Shown: positions 1-9,007, numbered from the stretch's first letter. The stretch is 23,529 nucleotides of DNA from Paulinella micropora (GCA_009731375.1 BJOX01000317.1:610958-634486), one strand, 5' to 3'. A program made the numbers and translations. Notes: generated by a model not told the origin, from the letters alone.

Positions 1-25
1 GGGGGGGGGGGGGGGGGGGGGGGGG
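1..25. repeat. Poly-G run at the window edge
   Basis: Twenty-five consecutive G residues open the window. They may be a true homopolymer or a contig-end artefact. Nothing else can be read from them. Confidence 0.9.
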
Positions 26-83
26 ATGCAGGGGGCCAGCTGCTCAGTGCTCCGGCCTAAAACCAAACTTGTTTACAGCCCTT

Positions 84-129
84 CACCAGCTGAAGAGTGC
101 AATGTTGCTCGTGATGGGCGCAGCTGGTG
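84..129 (+). other. 9-bp inverted repeat upstream of the intron core
   Basis: CACCAGCTG at 84-92 is perfectly complementary to CAGCTGGTG at 121-129, enclosing a 28-nt loop. It could belong to the 5' part of the intron (P1/P2 region) or to the flanking exon. The sequence does not decide between these. Confidence 0.5.
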
Positions 130-790
130 CAGCGTGACTGGCCAGGGCTGATGACTACCTACCGTAAGTTACGGTGTCATGGGCCCTCGATACACTCTCA
201 AACTGCGGGAAAGTCCGGAGAGCCTTTGATACCGTGGCCTTCGGGAAACCGAGGTGCAGCAGGCGATATAACGGTCTCGGATGGTAAAAACTCAAAGCAT
301 TGGGCAATCCGCAGCCAAGTCCCTTCTTGTCAGGCCAACCCCACGCATGGCTCCTGCTCGGTACGACTTCCTCCTTGGTTGGCTGCCTTGGACTGACTTG
401 TGTTCCGACGTGAGTTTTAGTGACCAGTGGCTACGGCCAAGGGCCACTACTCTCGACGTCGGCCCATTTCTGTCAGCACTGCAGCTGGCCCGGTAGTCCT
501 TCCTCGCCACTACTCAGTGGTGTCCTGACAAATGGGAAAGGTTCAGAGGCTAAACGGGAGTGGGGATTTCCCTGTGTGCTGGTAGGCATATTAGCAGGGA
601 GATCTTTAAGATATAGTCCGGCCCCCGCAAAAGGCAAAGCCTGTGGGGGCGCGTGCTCCTGTACGCGTCTGGATTTACTAGGCCGCCCGTCCACGGGATG
701 GGTGTGCCCATCTCCAGCCCGCTGCCCAGCCACCAAGTGGTAGCGGGGTGGAATGGATGCCTATGTCTTCGGATATGCAGAGCTAATAGA
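130..790 (+). ncRNA. Group I self-splicing intron core (IC1-like)
   Basis: The conserved core can be folded by hand. P2 is a hairpin at 151-180. P3 pairs 193-199 with 556-562 (one G-U). P4 pairs CTGCGG 203-208 with CCGCAG 309-314. P5 pairs 213-216 with 302-305. P5a pairs 222-229 with 292-298 around one bulged C. P5b (239-244/249-254) is capped by a GAAA tetraloop at 245-248, and an A-rich stretch follows at 286-290. P6 pairs 320-334 with 524-537. P7 pairs GGCTA 548-552 with TAGTC 614-618, the guanosine-binding helix. P8 is 569-573/596-600 and P9 is 621-626/645-650. The strings around P7 (GTTCAGAGGCTAAA and AAGATATAGTCC) are the classic R and S elements, and the P5abc domain marks subgroup IC1 as in Tetrahymena. 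About 190 nt are inserted in P6, with no homing endonuclease visible. P1 and both splice sites were not resolved, so the ends are approximate. No rRNA exon was recognised on either side. Confidence 0.87.
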
Positions 791-797
791 CCAAACA

Positions 798-808
798 TAT
801 CTATCTAC

Positions 809-850
<42 letters not shown>
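798..850. repeat. (TCTA)n microsatellite
   Basis: About 13 tandem TCTA/TCTACC units directly follow the group I intron region. Open frames across it translate only to YLSI repeats and are not genes. Confidence 0.95.
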
Positions 851-893
851 GAAATCAGAAGCTCCTTTTTCTGACATTAGTCGATATCTCATC
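851..893 (+). repeat. 43-bp direct repeat, copy 1
   Basis: This stretch, from GAAATCAGAAGC to GATATCTCATC, is repeated without a mismatch at 1398-1440. Copy 1 is preceded by (TCTA)n and copy 2 is followed by it, so the pair brackets a 504-bp unique segment. Confidence 0.95.
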
Positions 894-1397
894 AGTTGAT
901 CTCATCACTTACTCCACGGAGTGAACCAAGGCCACTTGAGGTGTCACTGACCCTCCCTTGGGCTTGGTTTTTTGAAATGGGTGCCATCTGTCGACAGACA
1001 GAGAATTAGGGGATGGTGTGGGTGTGCTGGGCCCGTGGTGGGGTGCCTTATGTGTGCCTAGCCATACGCCTATAAGTCACATGCCGAAATAGCGACGGGA
1101 AGCACAATCCTGTTCCCTCAGGGTGCCCTTTCTCGCTTGTTGAGCCCGGAATAAAACCCACAGTGCTCTGTCGGTTTATACTAGATTGTCGAATAGTCTC
1201 GAAACTCCATCTGCTTACTGGTTCCTCTGTAATGGAGGTGGGAGCTCGTTCTGCAAGGGGCGCTTTATGGAACGAGCCCTGGCCCCGCCTGGTACTAGGG
1301 AGGTTTTGGTATCGCCTGTATCAGTCCCTTCCGTGCAAACATCACGGCTTAGCTGGGCATCGGGTTAATACTTTACCCACAGACTTCCTTGGTTGAC
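894..1397. other. Unique non-coding segment between the 43-bp repeats
   Basis: No convincing coding frame is seen here. A perfect 8-bp stem, GCTCGTTC at 1244-1251 with GAACGAGC at 1270-1277, and the short palindrome CTGTCGACAG near 989-998 suggest some secondary structure. No known RNA family was recognised. Confidence 0.5.
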
Positions 1398-1437
1398 GAA
1401 ATCAGAAGCTCCTTTTTCTGACATTAGTCGATATCTC

Positions 1438-1440
<3 letters not shown>
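1398..1440 (+). repeat. 43-bp direct repeat, copy 2
   Basis: Exact copy of 851-893, here running into the TATC microsatellite. The arrangement would fit an insertion flanked by a long duplication, or slippage/unequal exchange at the tetranucleotide arrays. Confidence 0.95.
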
Positions 1441-1468
<28 letters not shown>

Positions 1469-1478
1469 CATCTCTATC

Positions 1479-1511
<33 letters not shown>

Positions 1512-1543
1512 TTATCTCTATCTTATCTATCTATCTATCTATC

Positions 1544-1583
<40 letters not shown>

Positions 1584-1667
1584 TTACCTACCTACCTACC
1601 TACCTATCTATCTATCTATCTATCTATCTACCCACCTACCTACCTACCTACCTAACTACCTACCTAC

Positions 1668-1706
<39 letters not shown>

Positions 1707-1762
1707 CCTTCTTACCTACCTACCTACCTACCTACCTATCCACTATCTATCTATCTATCTAC
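1436..1762. repeat. (TATC)n/(TACC)n microsatellite block
   Basis: Long TATC tracts alternate with TACC tracts and a few interruptions. A 176-codon open frame across this block has only tyrosine/leucine/serine-type repeats and is rejected as a gene. Confidence 0.95.
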
Positions 1763-2136
1763 TCAGGCCTGCCAGTGCCAAGCGACCAGGAGATCCTTAC
1801 ACAAGCCACCCAGCCTCTCTCTATCTATTTATCTATTTATCTAATCATCTATTGATCTATTTATCTGCTTGTTCAGGCCTGCCAGTGCAAAGCGACCAGG
1901 AGGTCCTTACACAAGCCACCTAGCCCTTCTCTATCTATTCATCTATCTATCTATTTATCTATTGATCTATTTATCTACTCGTTCAGGCACTGGCAAGCGA
2001 CCAGAGGTCCTCGCACAAGCCAGCTTGCCCCTCTCTATCTATTGATCTATTTATCTATTGATCTATTTATCTATTGATCTATTTATCTACGTGTTCAGGC
2101 CTGCCAGTGCCAAGCCACTCAAGGTCCTCTCTCTAT
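1763..2136 (+). repeat. Four-copy minisatellite with ~110-bp period
   Basis: A roughly 50-bp unit beginning TTCAGGCCTGCCAGTG (the first copy has C for the leading T) and containing AAGCGACCAG and ACACAAGCCA starts at 1763, 1872, 1982 and 2094. Each unit is separated by TATC/TTATC/TTGATC filler. The start-to-start spacings are 109, 110 and 112 bp. The last copies are more diverged. Confidence 0.9.
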
Positions 2137-2149
2137 GTCCTGGCTATCT

Positions 2150-2392
2150 CCTTTCTTGCTTTCTTTCTTTCTTTCTTTCTTTCTTTCCTTCCTTCCTTAC
2201 TTCCTTCCTTACTTCCTTCCTTCCTTCTTTCTTTCTTTCTTTCTTTCTTTCCTCTTTTTCTTTCCTTCCTTCCTTCCTTCCTTCCTTTCTTTCTTTCTTC
2301 TTACTTTCTTTCTTTCTTTCCTTCCTTCCTTCCTTCCTTCCTTCTTTCTTTCTTTCTTTCTTTCTTTCCTTCTTTCTTTCTTTCTTTCTTTC
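2150..2392. repeat. (CTTT)n/(CTTC)n polypyrimidine tract
   Basis: Over 240 bases of almost pure pyrimidine on the + strand, built from CTTT and CCTT units. All three frames are open on both strands, giving only low-complexity FLSF or KERK repeats, so these are not genes. Confidence 0.95.
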
Positions 2393-2395
2393 ATC

Positions 2396-2617
2396 ACGTC
2401 CTGTCAGGTCATGTCACGTCATGTCAGGTCGTGTCGTCGTATGGTGTCGTGTAGTGCAGTGCAGTGTTATGTAGTGTAGCGTAGTGCGTAGCGTAGTGTG
2501 CATAGTGTAGTGTAGTGTAGCGTAGTGTAATGTCATGCCATGCTATGTCGTGTCACGTCATGTCATGTCATGTCATGGCATGGCATGGCATGGCAAGTCA
2601 AAAAAAAAAAAAAAAAA
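2396..2617. repeat. Degenerate pentanucleotide satellite ending in poly-A
   Basis: A period of five runs through the block in successive variants: GTCAT, then GTAGT/GTAGC, then GTCAT again, then GGCAT. It ends in about 17 A residues at 2601-2617. The variants occur in runs, as expected if the array expanded stepwise from different point-mutant units. Confidence 0.85.
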
Positions 2618-2810
2618 CTCGCTTGAATTTAGTTTCTACGTATATATTTTTCTCTTTTTTTCTTCTATTAAACCTTGCTTACGGTATGTATATGTATTGA
2701 AAATAAACGCTTAGATAGCTGTTGAACATCGGTATCAGTTTTCCTTTGGACCTGCACTGCAGTGAGCTTATTTAGGCCAGATCGCATGATTATATTGTAG
2801 TTTGTCTCTA
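2618..2810. other. AT-rich non-coding stretch
   Basis: No gene, RNA or repeat was recognised between the poly-A run and the CT microsatellite. Confidence 0.5.
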
Positions 2811-2964
<154 letters not shown>

Positions 2965-3009
2965 ACTTCAATACTTGAACTCAGAATGTCACTCGAACTT
3001 CACCGCACC

Positions 3010-3165
3010 AGACGAGAGGGTTCGGAACTTTACTTTTACTGAGATATTTGAATAATTACACGTCACTAAACACCACAACCCCAGACCGCCAAAGCATTAA
3101 ATTCACCGTTACACTTTGATATAGGTAAAAATAGGTAATTGTCATTGGGGTGGGCCGGTATGACT
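3010..3165 (-). repeat. Element B repeat, copy 1 (probable 3' LTR remnant)
   Basis: This block matches 16663-16825 almost base for base. The visible differences are a 5-nt indel (CAAGT present only in the other copy), one C/T change and a small cluster near 3116-3121. In minus-strand sense a purine tract (AAATAGGGGGAG, from 3210 down to 3199) lies about 35 nt before it, as expected for a polypurine tract near a 3' LTR. Clear TG/CA ends were not found, so the LTR call is inferred from arrangement. A dispersed repeat of another kind remains possible. Confidence 0.55.
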
Positions 3166-3223
3166 AAATACTATTATTAATTAATAAATTATGCATTGCT
3201 CCCCCTATTTAGGAATAACTGCC

Positions 3224-3461
3224 TGTAGGCATCACCCCCCGGATAGCCGGTAAAAAGTACATTTTCCTGGTGACAGGTGCACCAGCTTGTTTTTCAGTAT
3301 TATTTGTCCGGATTGGACCTGATGCTATTTTATTCCTGGTCTGTTACCATTTTCCTTTTTGGCTTCACTGAGCTAATATAACGAGACATCATTCTCATCT
3401 TTTGAGGACTGTGTTTGGTTGTATTACCGACTTTTTACGATCTATCATTGGGGGCAATACA
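3224..3461 (+). repeat. 5' LTR of element A (238 bp)
   Basis: It starts TGTAGGCATC and ends GCAATACA, and is repeated at 13600-13834. It contains CTAATATAAC (3372-3381), a possible TATA-like element, but the transcription start cannot be placed from sequence. Confidence 0.93.
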
Positions 3462-4247
3462 TTTGGAGTCCACATCACTAGGGTGATTTCTTTCTGCTTT
3501 GCCACACAGGCAACAGAGTGAATTTTCACTGACCTGTCTCACACGGGGACGTCAGACGAAAACAAATACTCCAACACAGCTCCCTCATAACTCTTTCACA
3601 AAACAAATAATTTGATTGGTCTCAAGCAGGTGTCTCGTACCCTCTAGCCCAATCAGTATCTGTGTGCTCACAAGGAGACATCAGATACAAACTCTCTGTC
3701 GTTCTTGCTGTTCTCACACAGAGACCAAGAAGAAGGAGGTGGACAGAAGAGTGAAGGAACACACACAAAACACAAACAAGCATAGGGACAGGAGCACAAC
3801 ACTCTACCCTTCTAGTTTGTGCATTTATCTGCATTATCTCACACATACGTCAGAGTATTTTTGCAAATCTCTGATCGTTTTCTAAAGGTAGGTCTGAGAA
3901 CCTATCCGACCGACTGTCGACTTCTCAAGGAGAGCTTTTCTAGCTTCTCTATTACTATCTGTGTGTAGGTCCAAGTGCCTCATACTAGATACAATATAGA
4001 AAAGAAGGAGGAGAAAGTAATCTGAGTAAGGAGAACAAGAAATCGGAGAAAGTCTCAAAGACTATTTTTCTCAAACAAAAACAAACATACAAACAGTGTT
4101 TCATAGAGGACAGGGAATCTTATCCTACCCTCTCTATTAGTTTCTCTCTTCACTAGTCAATCGACTGAAGGAGGAACAGAACACAAACGAACAAAAACCA
4201 AACATAGGAGCTGACACTGTCCTCCTGTTGATCACTACTACGACATC
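3462..4247 (+). other. Untranslated leader of element A with candidate primer-binding site
   Basis: There is no credible gene in these 786 bases. TGGAGTCCACATCAC begins at 3464, two bases after the LTR, where a primer-binding site beginning TGG is expected. The matching tRNA was not identified. The rest is likely leader and packaging RNA. Confidence 0.6.
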
Positions 4248-6983
4248 ATGTCGACAGAGACCGCCGAAGTGAGTGAATTCTCGGAGGCAGATCAAAGAAG
4301 AGAAGAAGAAGAAGCAGGAGGAGGAGGAGGAGGAAGAGGATTGAATGAAGGAGGAGGAGGAGGATTGAATGAAGGAGGAGGAGATGAAGGAGTAGGAGGA
4401 GGAGTAGAAGAGGGCTGGGATGATGAAGGAAGATATGGAGGAGACGAAGATGAAGGAGGATTTGAACAAGAAGAGACGGGAGGAGGAGGAGCATATGGTA
4501 ATCCCTTACCACCTGCCTACACGGGAGGAGGAGGACGAAAAATGATCGACTTGATTCATAGTGATGGAGAGGAGATCACAGTGGAGGAACAACAGTGGGT
4601 GCAAGACCACTATGACCTCACTAAAAAAGAGTTTGATAACAAGATGGGGGTAGAGAAGGATACCTATGTGTGGATCCCTCAGGATCAAAGAAGAGAGAAA
4701 AGTCGTGCTAAAAAGGATGTCTATATCCTATTATCAAACACAGCACAGCTCCTCGGCAAACTGGTCTCTGATCCAGAAGAGAGAAAGAAGATACAGCATA
4801 TCAAGTTTGGGGACACACACACCCACCTTGAATTACTCGATGCTATCTTTGGGGTGTACACTCAAACCCTGATTTGGGAACGTACATACGGCCCACGATG
4901 TGAGGGTTACCTCCAGTACACAAACCCAAGAGCAACGGCCAGATTCCTCGCGACTGGTCAGGAGGCAGTCGATGTAACAAAAATGAAGACCAATCTGGGT
5001 TCGAAAAACTCGAGTGGCATATTTCATTTTTTTACAATGGAAATAAAGGCCTTGGAGGAGGGGAAGGCAGAGATGGAAAAAAGCATTAAGGCAGCAGGAG
5101 AAACTCATCCTGTGATTGATGAGTTAGAGAAGACCGACAGAGTTCTGACCAAGATCAGACTGTTGATGGGTGCGTTACTGCACAAGGAGGCATGGAAGAG
5201 ATGGATTCCTACCAAGGATCACTCTGTCCTTAAATCACTTAGTAACGCACCACCGGTCGCCAACAAAGCAGGTGTTGACCAATATGTGGAGAAATATAAT
5301 TTTCTCAGATCTGCTTCTGAATTGGTGGCCTTTATCACTCATGCTCAAAAGCTGGTGATATCTGAGAAGAAGAAGGCGAAAGAGAATGAGGAGTTCGAGA
5401 AGACGATGAGACTGGAAAGAATGAAAGCAAAAGTGAGTGGTGCAAAGACACACCCTCCGACATATTTGACCCCACCAGCTCCTGCCCCACCAGCCCCTGC
5501 ACCCTCGGGCTCAACTACGGTGGTGGTCACAAACACGGAGAAGAAGGACAGACAGAACATCATAAATGCCTTCAAGGGGAAGAAAGGAGGAGTGGCAAGT
5601 CTCATGCTATATGCCAAGACGAGCTCAGACAAAGACTCTGATGCTTCGCTTTTGAGCAAGCTCAAAGAGATCAATGCCTGCATGAAGGCTTTTCCTTGCG
5701 ACGAAACGCAGGAATACGAGGCCCTTGTTACTGTTTTTGACCAATCTCTAGTCTCGGAGGGATTTGATCTGACACAGTACAAGTTTTTGAGAAAGAAGGA
5801 GGAGATTAAGAGAAACAATGCAACAGGCCTAGACGCTCAGTGTGAACTGGCGGTGGCCACACTCATTTCATATTTTCAATCTCATGGATACCAGCATCTC
5901 TGCACTGGTACTCTCATAGGATTTGAAATCTTTGAGACAGTGGCGATGAGTTTGAGGAGTGCTGTTGGCTTGGCGGCGACCCTTACGGAGGTAGTTTCCT
6001 CCTATGGGCTATTCTATGGCCGCAAGTCGATCATCCTCTATTTCTTTTCGGCGTTACACACAGTTAACCCGAGTAAGCTTACTCAGCTCATACAACAATG
6101 CTCGACGTTTAGCTCAGTGAAGTCCAAGAACTTCCTCGAGACACACGTGTTCGAAAATACGGTTCAAAGCGTTGCTCCGTCAGCACTGTTTCAAGAAGTG
6201 ATGAGTGCATGCTCAAACATGGACTCGCTCACGGAGGCACATACGGCACAGGCAGGCGGTGTACCTGTTGGCGCACAAGCCACGTACACAAACAGAGTTG
6301 CCGGTTGGAAGAGACAGAGAGAGCCAGATCTGAAGACCGCATGTTGGAGGTGGTTCGCGGGCTTGCAGTGTAAGGCACAGATGGAGAACAGAGACTGCTC
6401 TTTCAATCATGATAGGCAGAACCCAACAGCAAGGCCAAATTTTCTGAGTAGGACGGAAGGCAAGGAACCGGGCCTTTTCAACATGCTTCAGATTGCCGCT
6501 GCGAATGAAGGTTGGTACGCCAATAGGTGTGATGATGAGGAGTTACGTCAGGCGATCATTGCCTATGTGGAGAGCATGAAGGAGAAGAAGGAGGAAAGGG
6601 AGAGACAAAAGAACCTAAAGGCCTCTCAAAGAGGACGAGGAGGAGGAGCAGGAGCAGGAGGACGAGGAGGAGGAGGACGAGGAGGACGAGGAGGAGGAAC
6701 ATGGAGAGGAGCCTCGAGGTGGCAGGGAACCCCTCAGAGAGGAAGAGGAGGAGGTCGGGGATATACCCCTTATGGAGAGAGAGAGCTGTTCGAGCTCCAG
6801 CCCCCCCACCAAGAGGAGGAGGAGGCTCATGGGCAAGCTCCAACCCGAATTTCGGTCGAGCTCAGGCCTACAACACTGCCTCGGAGACCGATACGTCATC
6901 CCACCCGGACACTACTCAAGGTAATCGTTTCGAGGTGGTGGAATGACTGGAGGGGGAAGAAGAGAGGAAGGAGAAGACTGTGA
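4248..6983 (+). CDS. gag: Gag polyprotein of element A
   Basis: A 911-residue protein preceded by the 5' LTR and leader and followed in the -1 frame by the protease frame. Order of parts: an acidic, Gly-rich start (residues about 15-85), a PPAY motif at 88-91 resembling the PPxY late-domain motif of retroviral Gags, a helical middle part that should form the capsid lattice (about 95-690), a CCCH zinc finger at C699, C708, C717 and H721, and an Arg-Gly-Gly (RGG) stretch at about 793-843 suited to RNA binding. The finger is CCCH rather than the usual CCHC knuckle. The last 60 residues run in an overlap with the next frame. The start is the first ATG of the frame after the leader. Gag identity rests on position, the zinc finger and RGG tail, since the capsid fold cannot be recognised by eye. 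Minus-strand Leu/Ser-rich frames opposite the Gly/Glu stretches are shadows. Confidence 0.85.
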   Translation: MSTETAEVSEFSEADQRREEEEAGGGGGGRGLNEGGGGGLNEGGGDEGVGGGVEEGWDDEGRYGGDEDEGGFEQEETGGGGAYGNPLPPAYTGGGGRKMIDLIHSDGEEITVEEQQWVQDHYDLTKKEFDNKMGVEKDTYVWIPQDQRREKSRAKKDVYILLSNTAQLLGKLVSDPEERKKIQHIKFGDTHTHLELLDAIFGVYTQTLIWERTYGPRCEGYLQYTNPRATARFLATGQEAVDVTKMKTNLGSKNSSGIFHFFTMEIKALEEGKAEMEKSIKAAGETHPVIDELEKTDRVLTKIRLLMGALLHKEAWKRWIPTKDHSVLKSLSNAPPVANKAGVDQYVEKYNFLRSASELVAFITHAQKLVISEKKKAKENEEFEKTMRLERMKAKVSGAKTHPPTYLTPPAPAPPAPAPSGSTTVVVTNTEKKDRQNIINAFKGKKGGVASLMLYAKTSSDKDSDASLLSKLKEINACMKAFPCDETQEYEALVTVFDQSLVSEGFDLTQYKFLRKKEEIKRNNATGLDAQCELAVATLISYFQSHGYQHLCTGTLIGFEIFETVAMSLRSAVGLAATLTEVVSSYGLFYGRKSIILYFFSALHTVNPSKLTQLIQQCSTFSSVKSKNFLETHVFENTVQSVAPSALFQEVMSACSNMDSLTEAHTAQAGGVPVGAQATYTNRVAGWKRQREPDLKTACWRWFAGLQCKAQMENRDCSFNHDRQNPTARPNFLSRTEGKEPGLFNMLQIAAANEGWYANRCDDEELRQAIIAYVESMKEKKEERERQKNLKASQRGRGGGAGAGGRGGGGRGGRGGGTWRGASRWQGTPQRGRGGGRGYTPYGERELFELQPPHQEEEEAHGQAPTRISVELRPTTLPRRPIRHPTRTLLKVIVSRWWNDWRGKKRGRRRL

Positions 6984-9007
6984 AGTTTAACCCTAAAGTC
7001 ACAGTGCTTTCTAATGCTGTTGTGCAGAATGGGCCAACGCTTCCTCAATCTGAATACAAAGATGTGGGTACACAGAGACTGCAGCCCCAAGGGAGTCTCA
7101 TACCCGTTCATACATCACGGTTACCAATGACAACTGATGCAAATAGGAAGGCGAGAATTGCGATGGAGGCGAGGAGGCCGATGGCAGACGTATCGCCTCG
7201 GCCAAGCAAACAACCACAAACAGACTCAATGTCTACGATCGCGGCGGGTGGCGAGCAAAAAGACAATTTGTGTACTCAAGTACCACAAGACAATGTCGCT
7301 CACATAGTAAACGCACCAGTACCGCAGAATAATAAAAATGTTAATGAGGTGAAGCAGGAGGAGAAGAAGGAGGAGTTGAAAAACTTAGAGACAAGACTCC
7401 AAAATTTGGAACGTAAAGTTCTTGTTCTCGCAGCCAATATACACAGGCCCGATGCTCTGTGTTATACGGAACTTTATTGTGAAACATTGAAGACAATATT
7501 AAAAGTTGGTAATGATACGATGGCGAATATTAATATTGTCGGCAGGAAGTTTTTTAATCGATACCGGGACTGGGTGGACGGAAATATGAAAAAGTCAACG
7601 GGCACTCTCAAAGGAGTGAGCAGCCGGACGGATATCACGGGAATCATCACACTGACCTTTAAATTGAAATCCGCACGAGTATACCGTATGGACCTCTATG
7701 TCGTCCCCGGTTACCACGGGTCAATATTACTATCGTATGACCAATTGGCTACGATGGGGGCTGTGATTGATTGCGCCGCACGGCGAGTGATATATGGAGT
7801 AAAAAGAGGAGAAGAGAACGATATTGATCCCTTCAACGCTACTGACTCTTATGAGGCTTATGAGCTGAGTCTAGCGACGGATCACAAAAAGATGGCCATC
7901 GCACATGAGGCACTTGAGGTGTACGTTCACCCCCATGTCGTAAGACCGGATGAACTGTCCTGGACCGACAATTGGGAATCCCAAGTGTGCACTGTCACAG
8001 TTCCGACATGCCATTGGGACAAAAAGTCTATTGATGACTTAATCGAGAAGCGAAAGGAGGAGATTATATGTGTCGCACAAAGAAGCCCGTCGTTGGCGAG
8101 ATTCGCGGAAGGAGTAGGAACAGATGTCCATATTACTAACGGATACTGTTTCCATGCGAAAGTAGGAGAAGAAAAAAGGGAGGCGTTTGTACCAAGGAGA
8201 ACGGGGCGAATCCCGGATACTCCACCAGAAACTATTAAAAGTTTTATTACTGATTTCTGGGGTGACGAGCCCACGTGGCCGCGTTCACTGTCTGAAGTGA
8301 AGAAATGCTTACGGACTTTATTCGAAAATAATAAGCCGTATACTATTATCCTGCCATATAATGAGAAGGCGATATGGGCGCAGGAAATAAGGGACCGGCT
8401 TATTGATCATCCTATACCGGTACCCTCTCGCAAGCAACAGCTAGTGGTGGCTTGTCGTATGGGAACTCGTGAGCAGAGCAGTGCATACAAGCGGAAGCTC
8501 AGAGACCTCGACAAGTTGAAATTGATACCGCAAGCATTCACATGCTTTGATGGTTTTTACACCCGTAAAGCTCCTTTGCAATACGCGAGACTCATTGACA
8601 TGCTGGTGGAGCTCGGTAAAGATGATGAGCCGGACACGGTCACGTATGAAAAGACGGGCCTAGATGATGTCTCGGAAGAGGACTTAGGCTTGGAGGAGGA
8701 CAGAGAACCCCTCAAGCAGCATAAGCAGATGTCTGATGAAGATTTTCAAGAGGCGGCGCGGAAAATATTGGAAGAAGGAGTAGGCACGGAGAAGGAGAAG
8801 GAGCTTTTAAAAGCCAAATTAGAGGCGAACAAGGAAATTTTTGACCCTCCACATGCAGGTGGTGTCAAGCCTGAAGATTTCATTGCGGTTATGTACAAAA
8901 TACCGGGTGCGGAGCCGTCACCGGCACCACGAAGGGCGAATTTGAGTATACATGAGGCGAAGATAGGAGGAGCTAGCAAGACAGCTGCTCAATCAGGACT
9001 TTATTGA
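6947..9007 (+). CDS. pol: Pol frame 1: retropepsin-like protease, linker and start of RT (frame-broken)
   Basis: The frame opens at 6947 after a TGA and overlaps gag by 37 nt in the -1 phase, so it is probably made as a Gag-Pol fusion by -1 slippage. A run of five G at 6952-6956 lies in the overlap. A GTG at 6980 is only a formal start. A retropepsin-like domain covers about 7430-7800: a DTMANIN segment at 7514-7534 sits where DTGA is expected, and GSILLSYDQL...GAVIDC fits the conserved C-terminal part of the fold. The catalytic triplet therefore reads D-T-M instead of D-T/S-G. A linker of about 350 residues without recognised domains follows. The end (about 8810-8965) is the known N-terminal approach to Ty3/gypsy RT. 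It terminates at 9005-9007 because of a single extra G at 8966-8967. Confidence 0.8.
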   Translation: MEGEEERKEKTVKFNPKVTVLSNAVVQNGPTLPQSEYKDVGTQRLQPQGSLIPVHTSRLPMTTDANRKARIAMEARRPMADVSPRPSKQPQTDSMSTIAAGGEQKDNLCTQVPQDNVAHIVNAPVPQNNKNVNEVKQEEKKEELKNLETRLQNLERKVLVLAANIHRPDALCYTELYCETLKTILKVGNDTMANINIVGRKFFNRYRDWVDGNMKKSTGTLKGVSSRTDITGIITLTFKLKSARVYRMDLYVVPGYHGSILLSYDQLATMGAVIDCAARRVIYGVKRGEENDIDPFNATDSYEAYELSLATDHKKMAIAHEALEVYVHPHVVRPDELSWTDNWESQVCTVTVPTCHWDKKSIDDLIEKRKEEIICVAQRSPSLARFAEGVGTDVHITNGYCFHAKVGEEKREAFVPRRTGRIPDTPPETIKSFITDFWGDEPTWPRSLSEVKKCLRTLFENNKPYTIILPYNEKAIWAQEIRDRLIDHPIPVPSRKQQLVVACRMGTREQSSAYKRKLRDLDKLKLIPQAFTCFDGFYTRKAPLQYARLIDMLVELGKDDEPDTVTYEKTGLDDVSEEDLGLEEDREPLKQHKQMSDEDFQEAARKILEEGVGTEKEKELLKAKLEANKEIFDPPHAGGVKPEDFIAVMYKIPGAEPSPAPRRANLSIHEAKIGGASKTAAQSGLY

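Noticed and set aside
127-743. Protein-coding genes in the first 750 bases
   Set aside because: Short frames in several phases with no motif. The stretch is explained by the group I intron structure.
894-1397. A second group I intron or an rRNA segment
   Set aside because: No P4 or P7 core strings and no rRNA sequence recognised.
1393-2480. Several long open frames across the TATC and CTTT repeats, on both strands
   Set aside because: They arise because the repeat units contain no stop codon. The products are pure low-complexity repeats.
4137-4512. Ser- and Leu-rich minus-strand frames opposite the gag start
   Set aside because: Shadows of the Gly/Glu-rich gag coding strand, without their own motifs or context.
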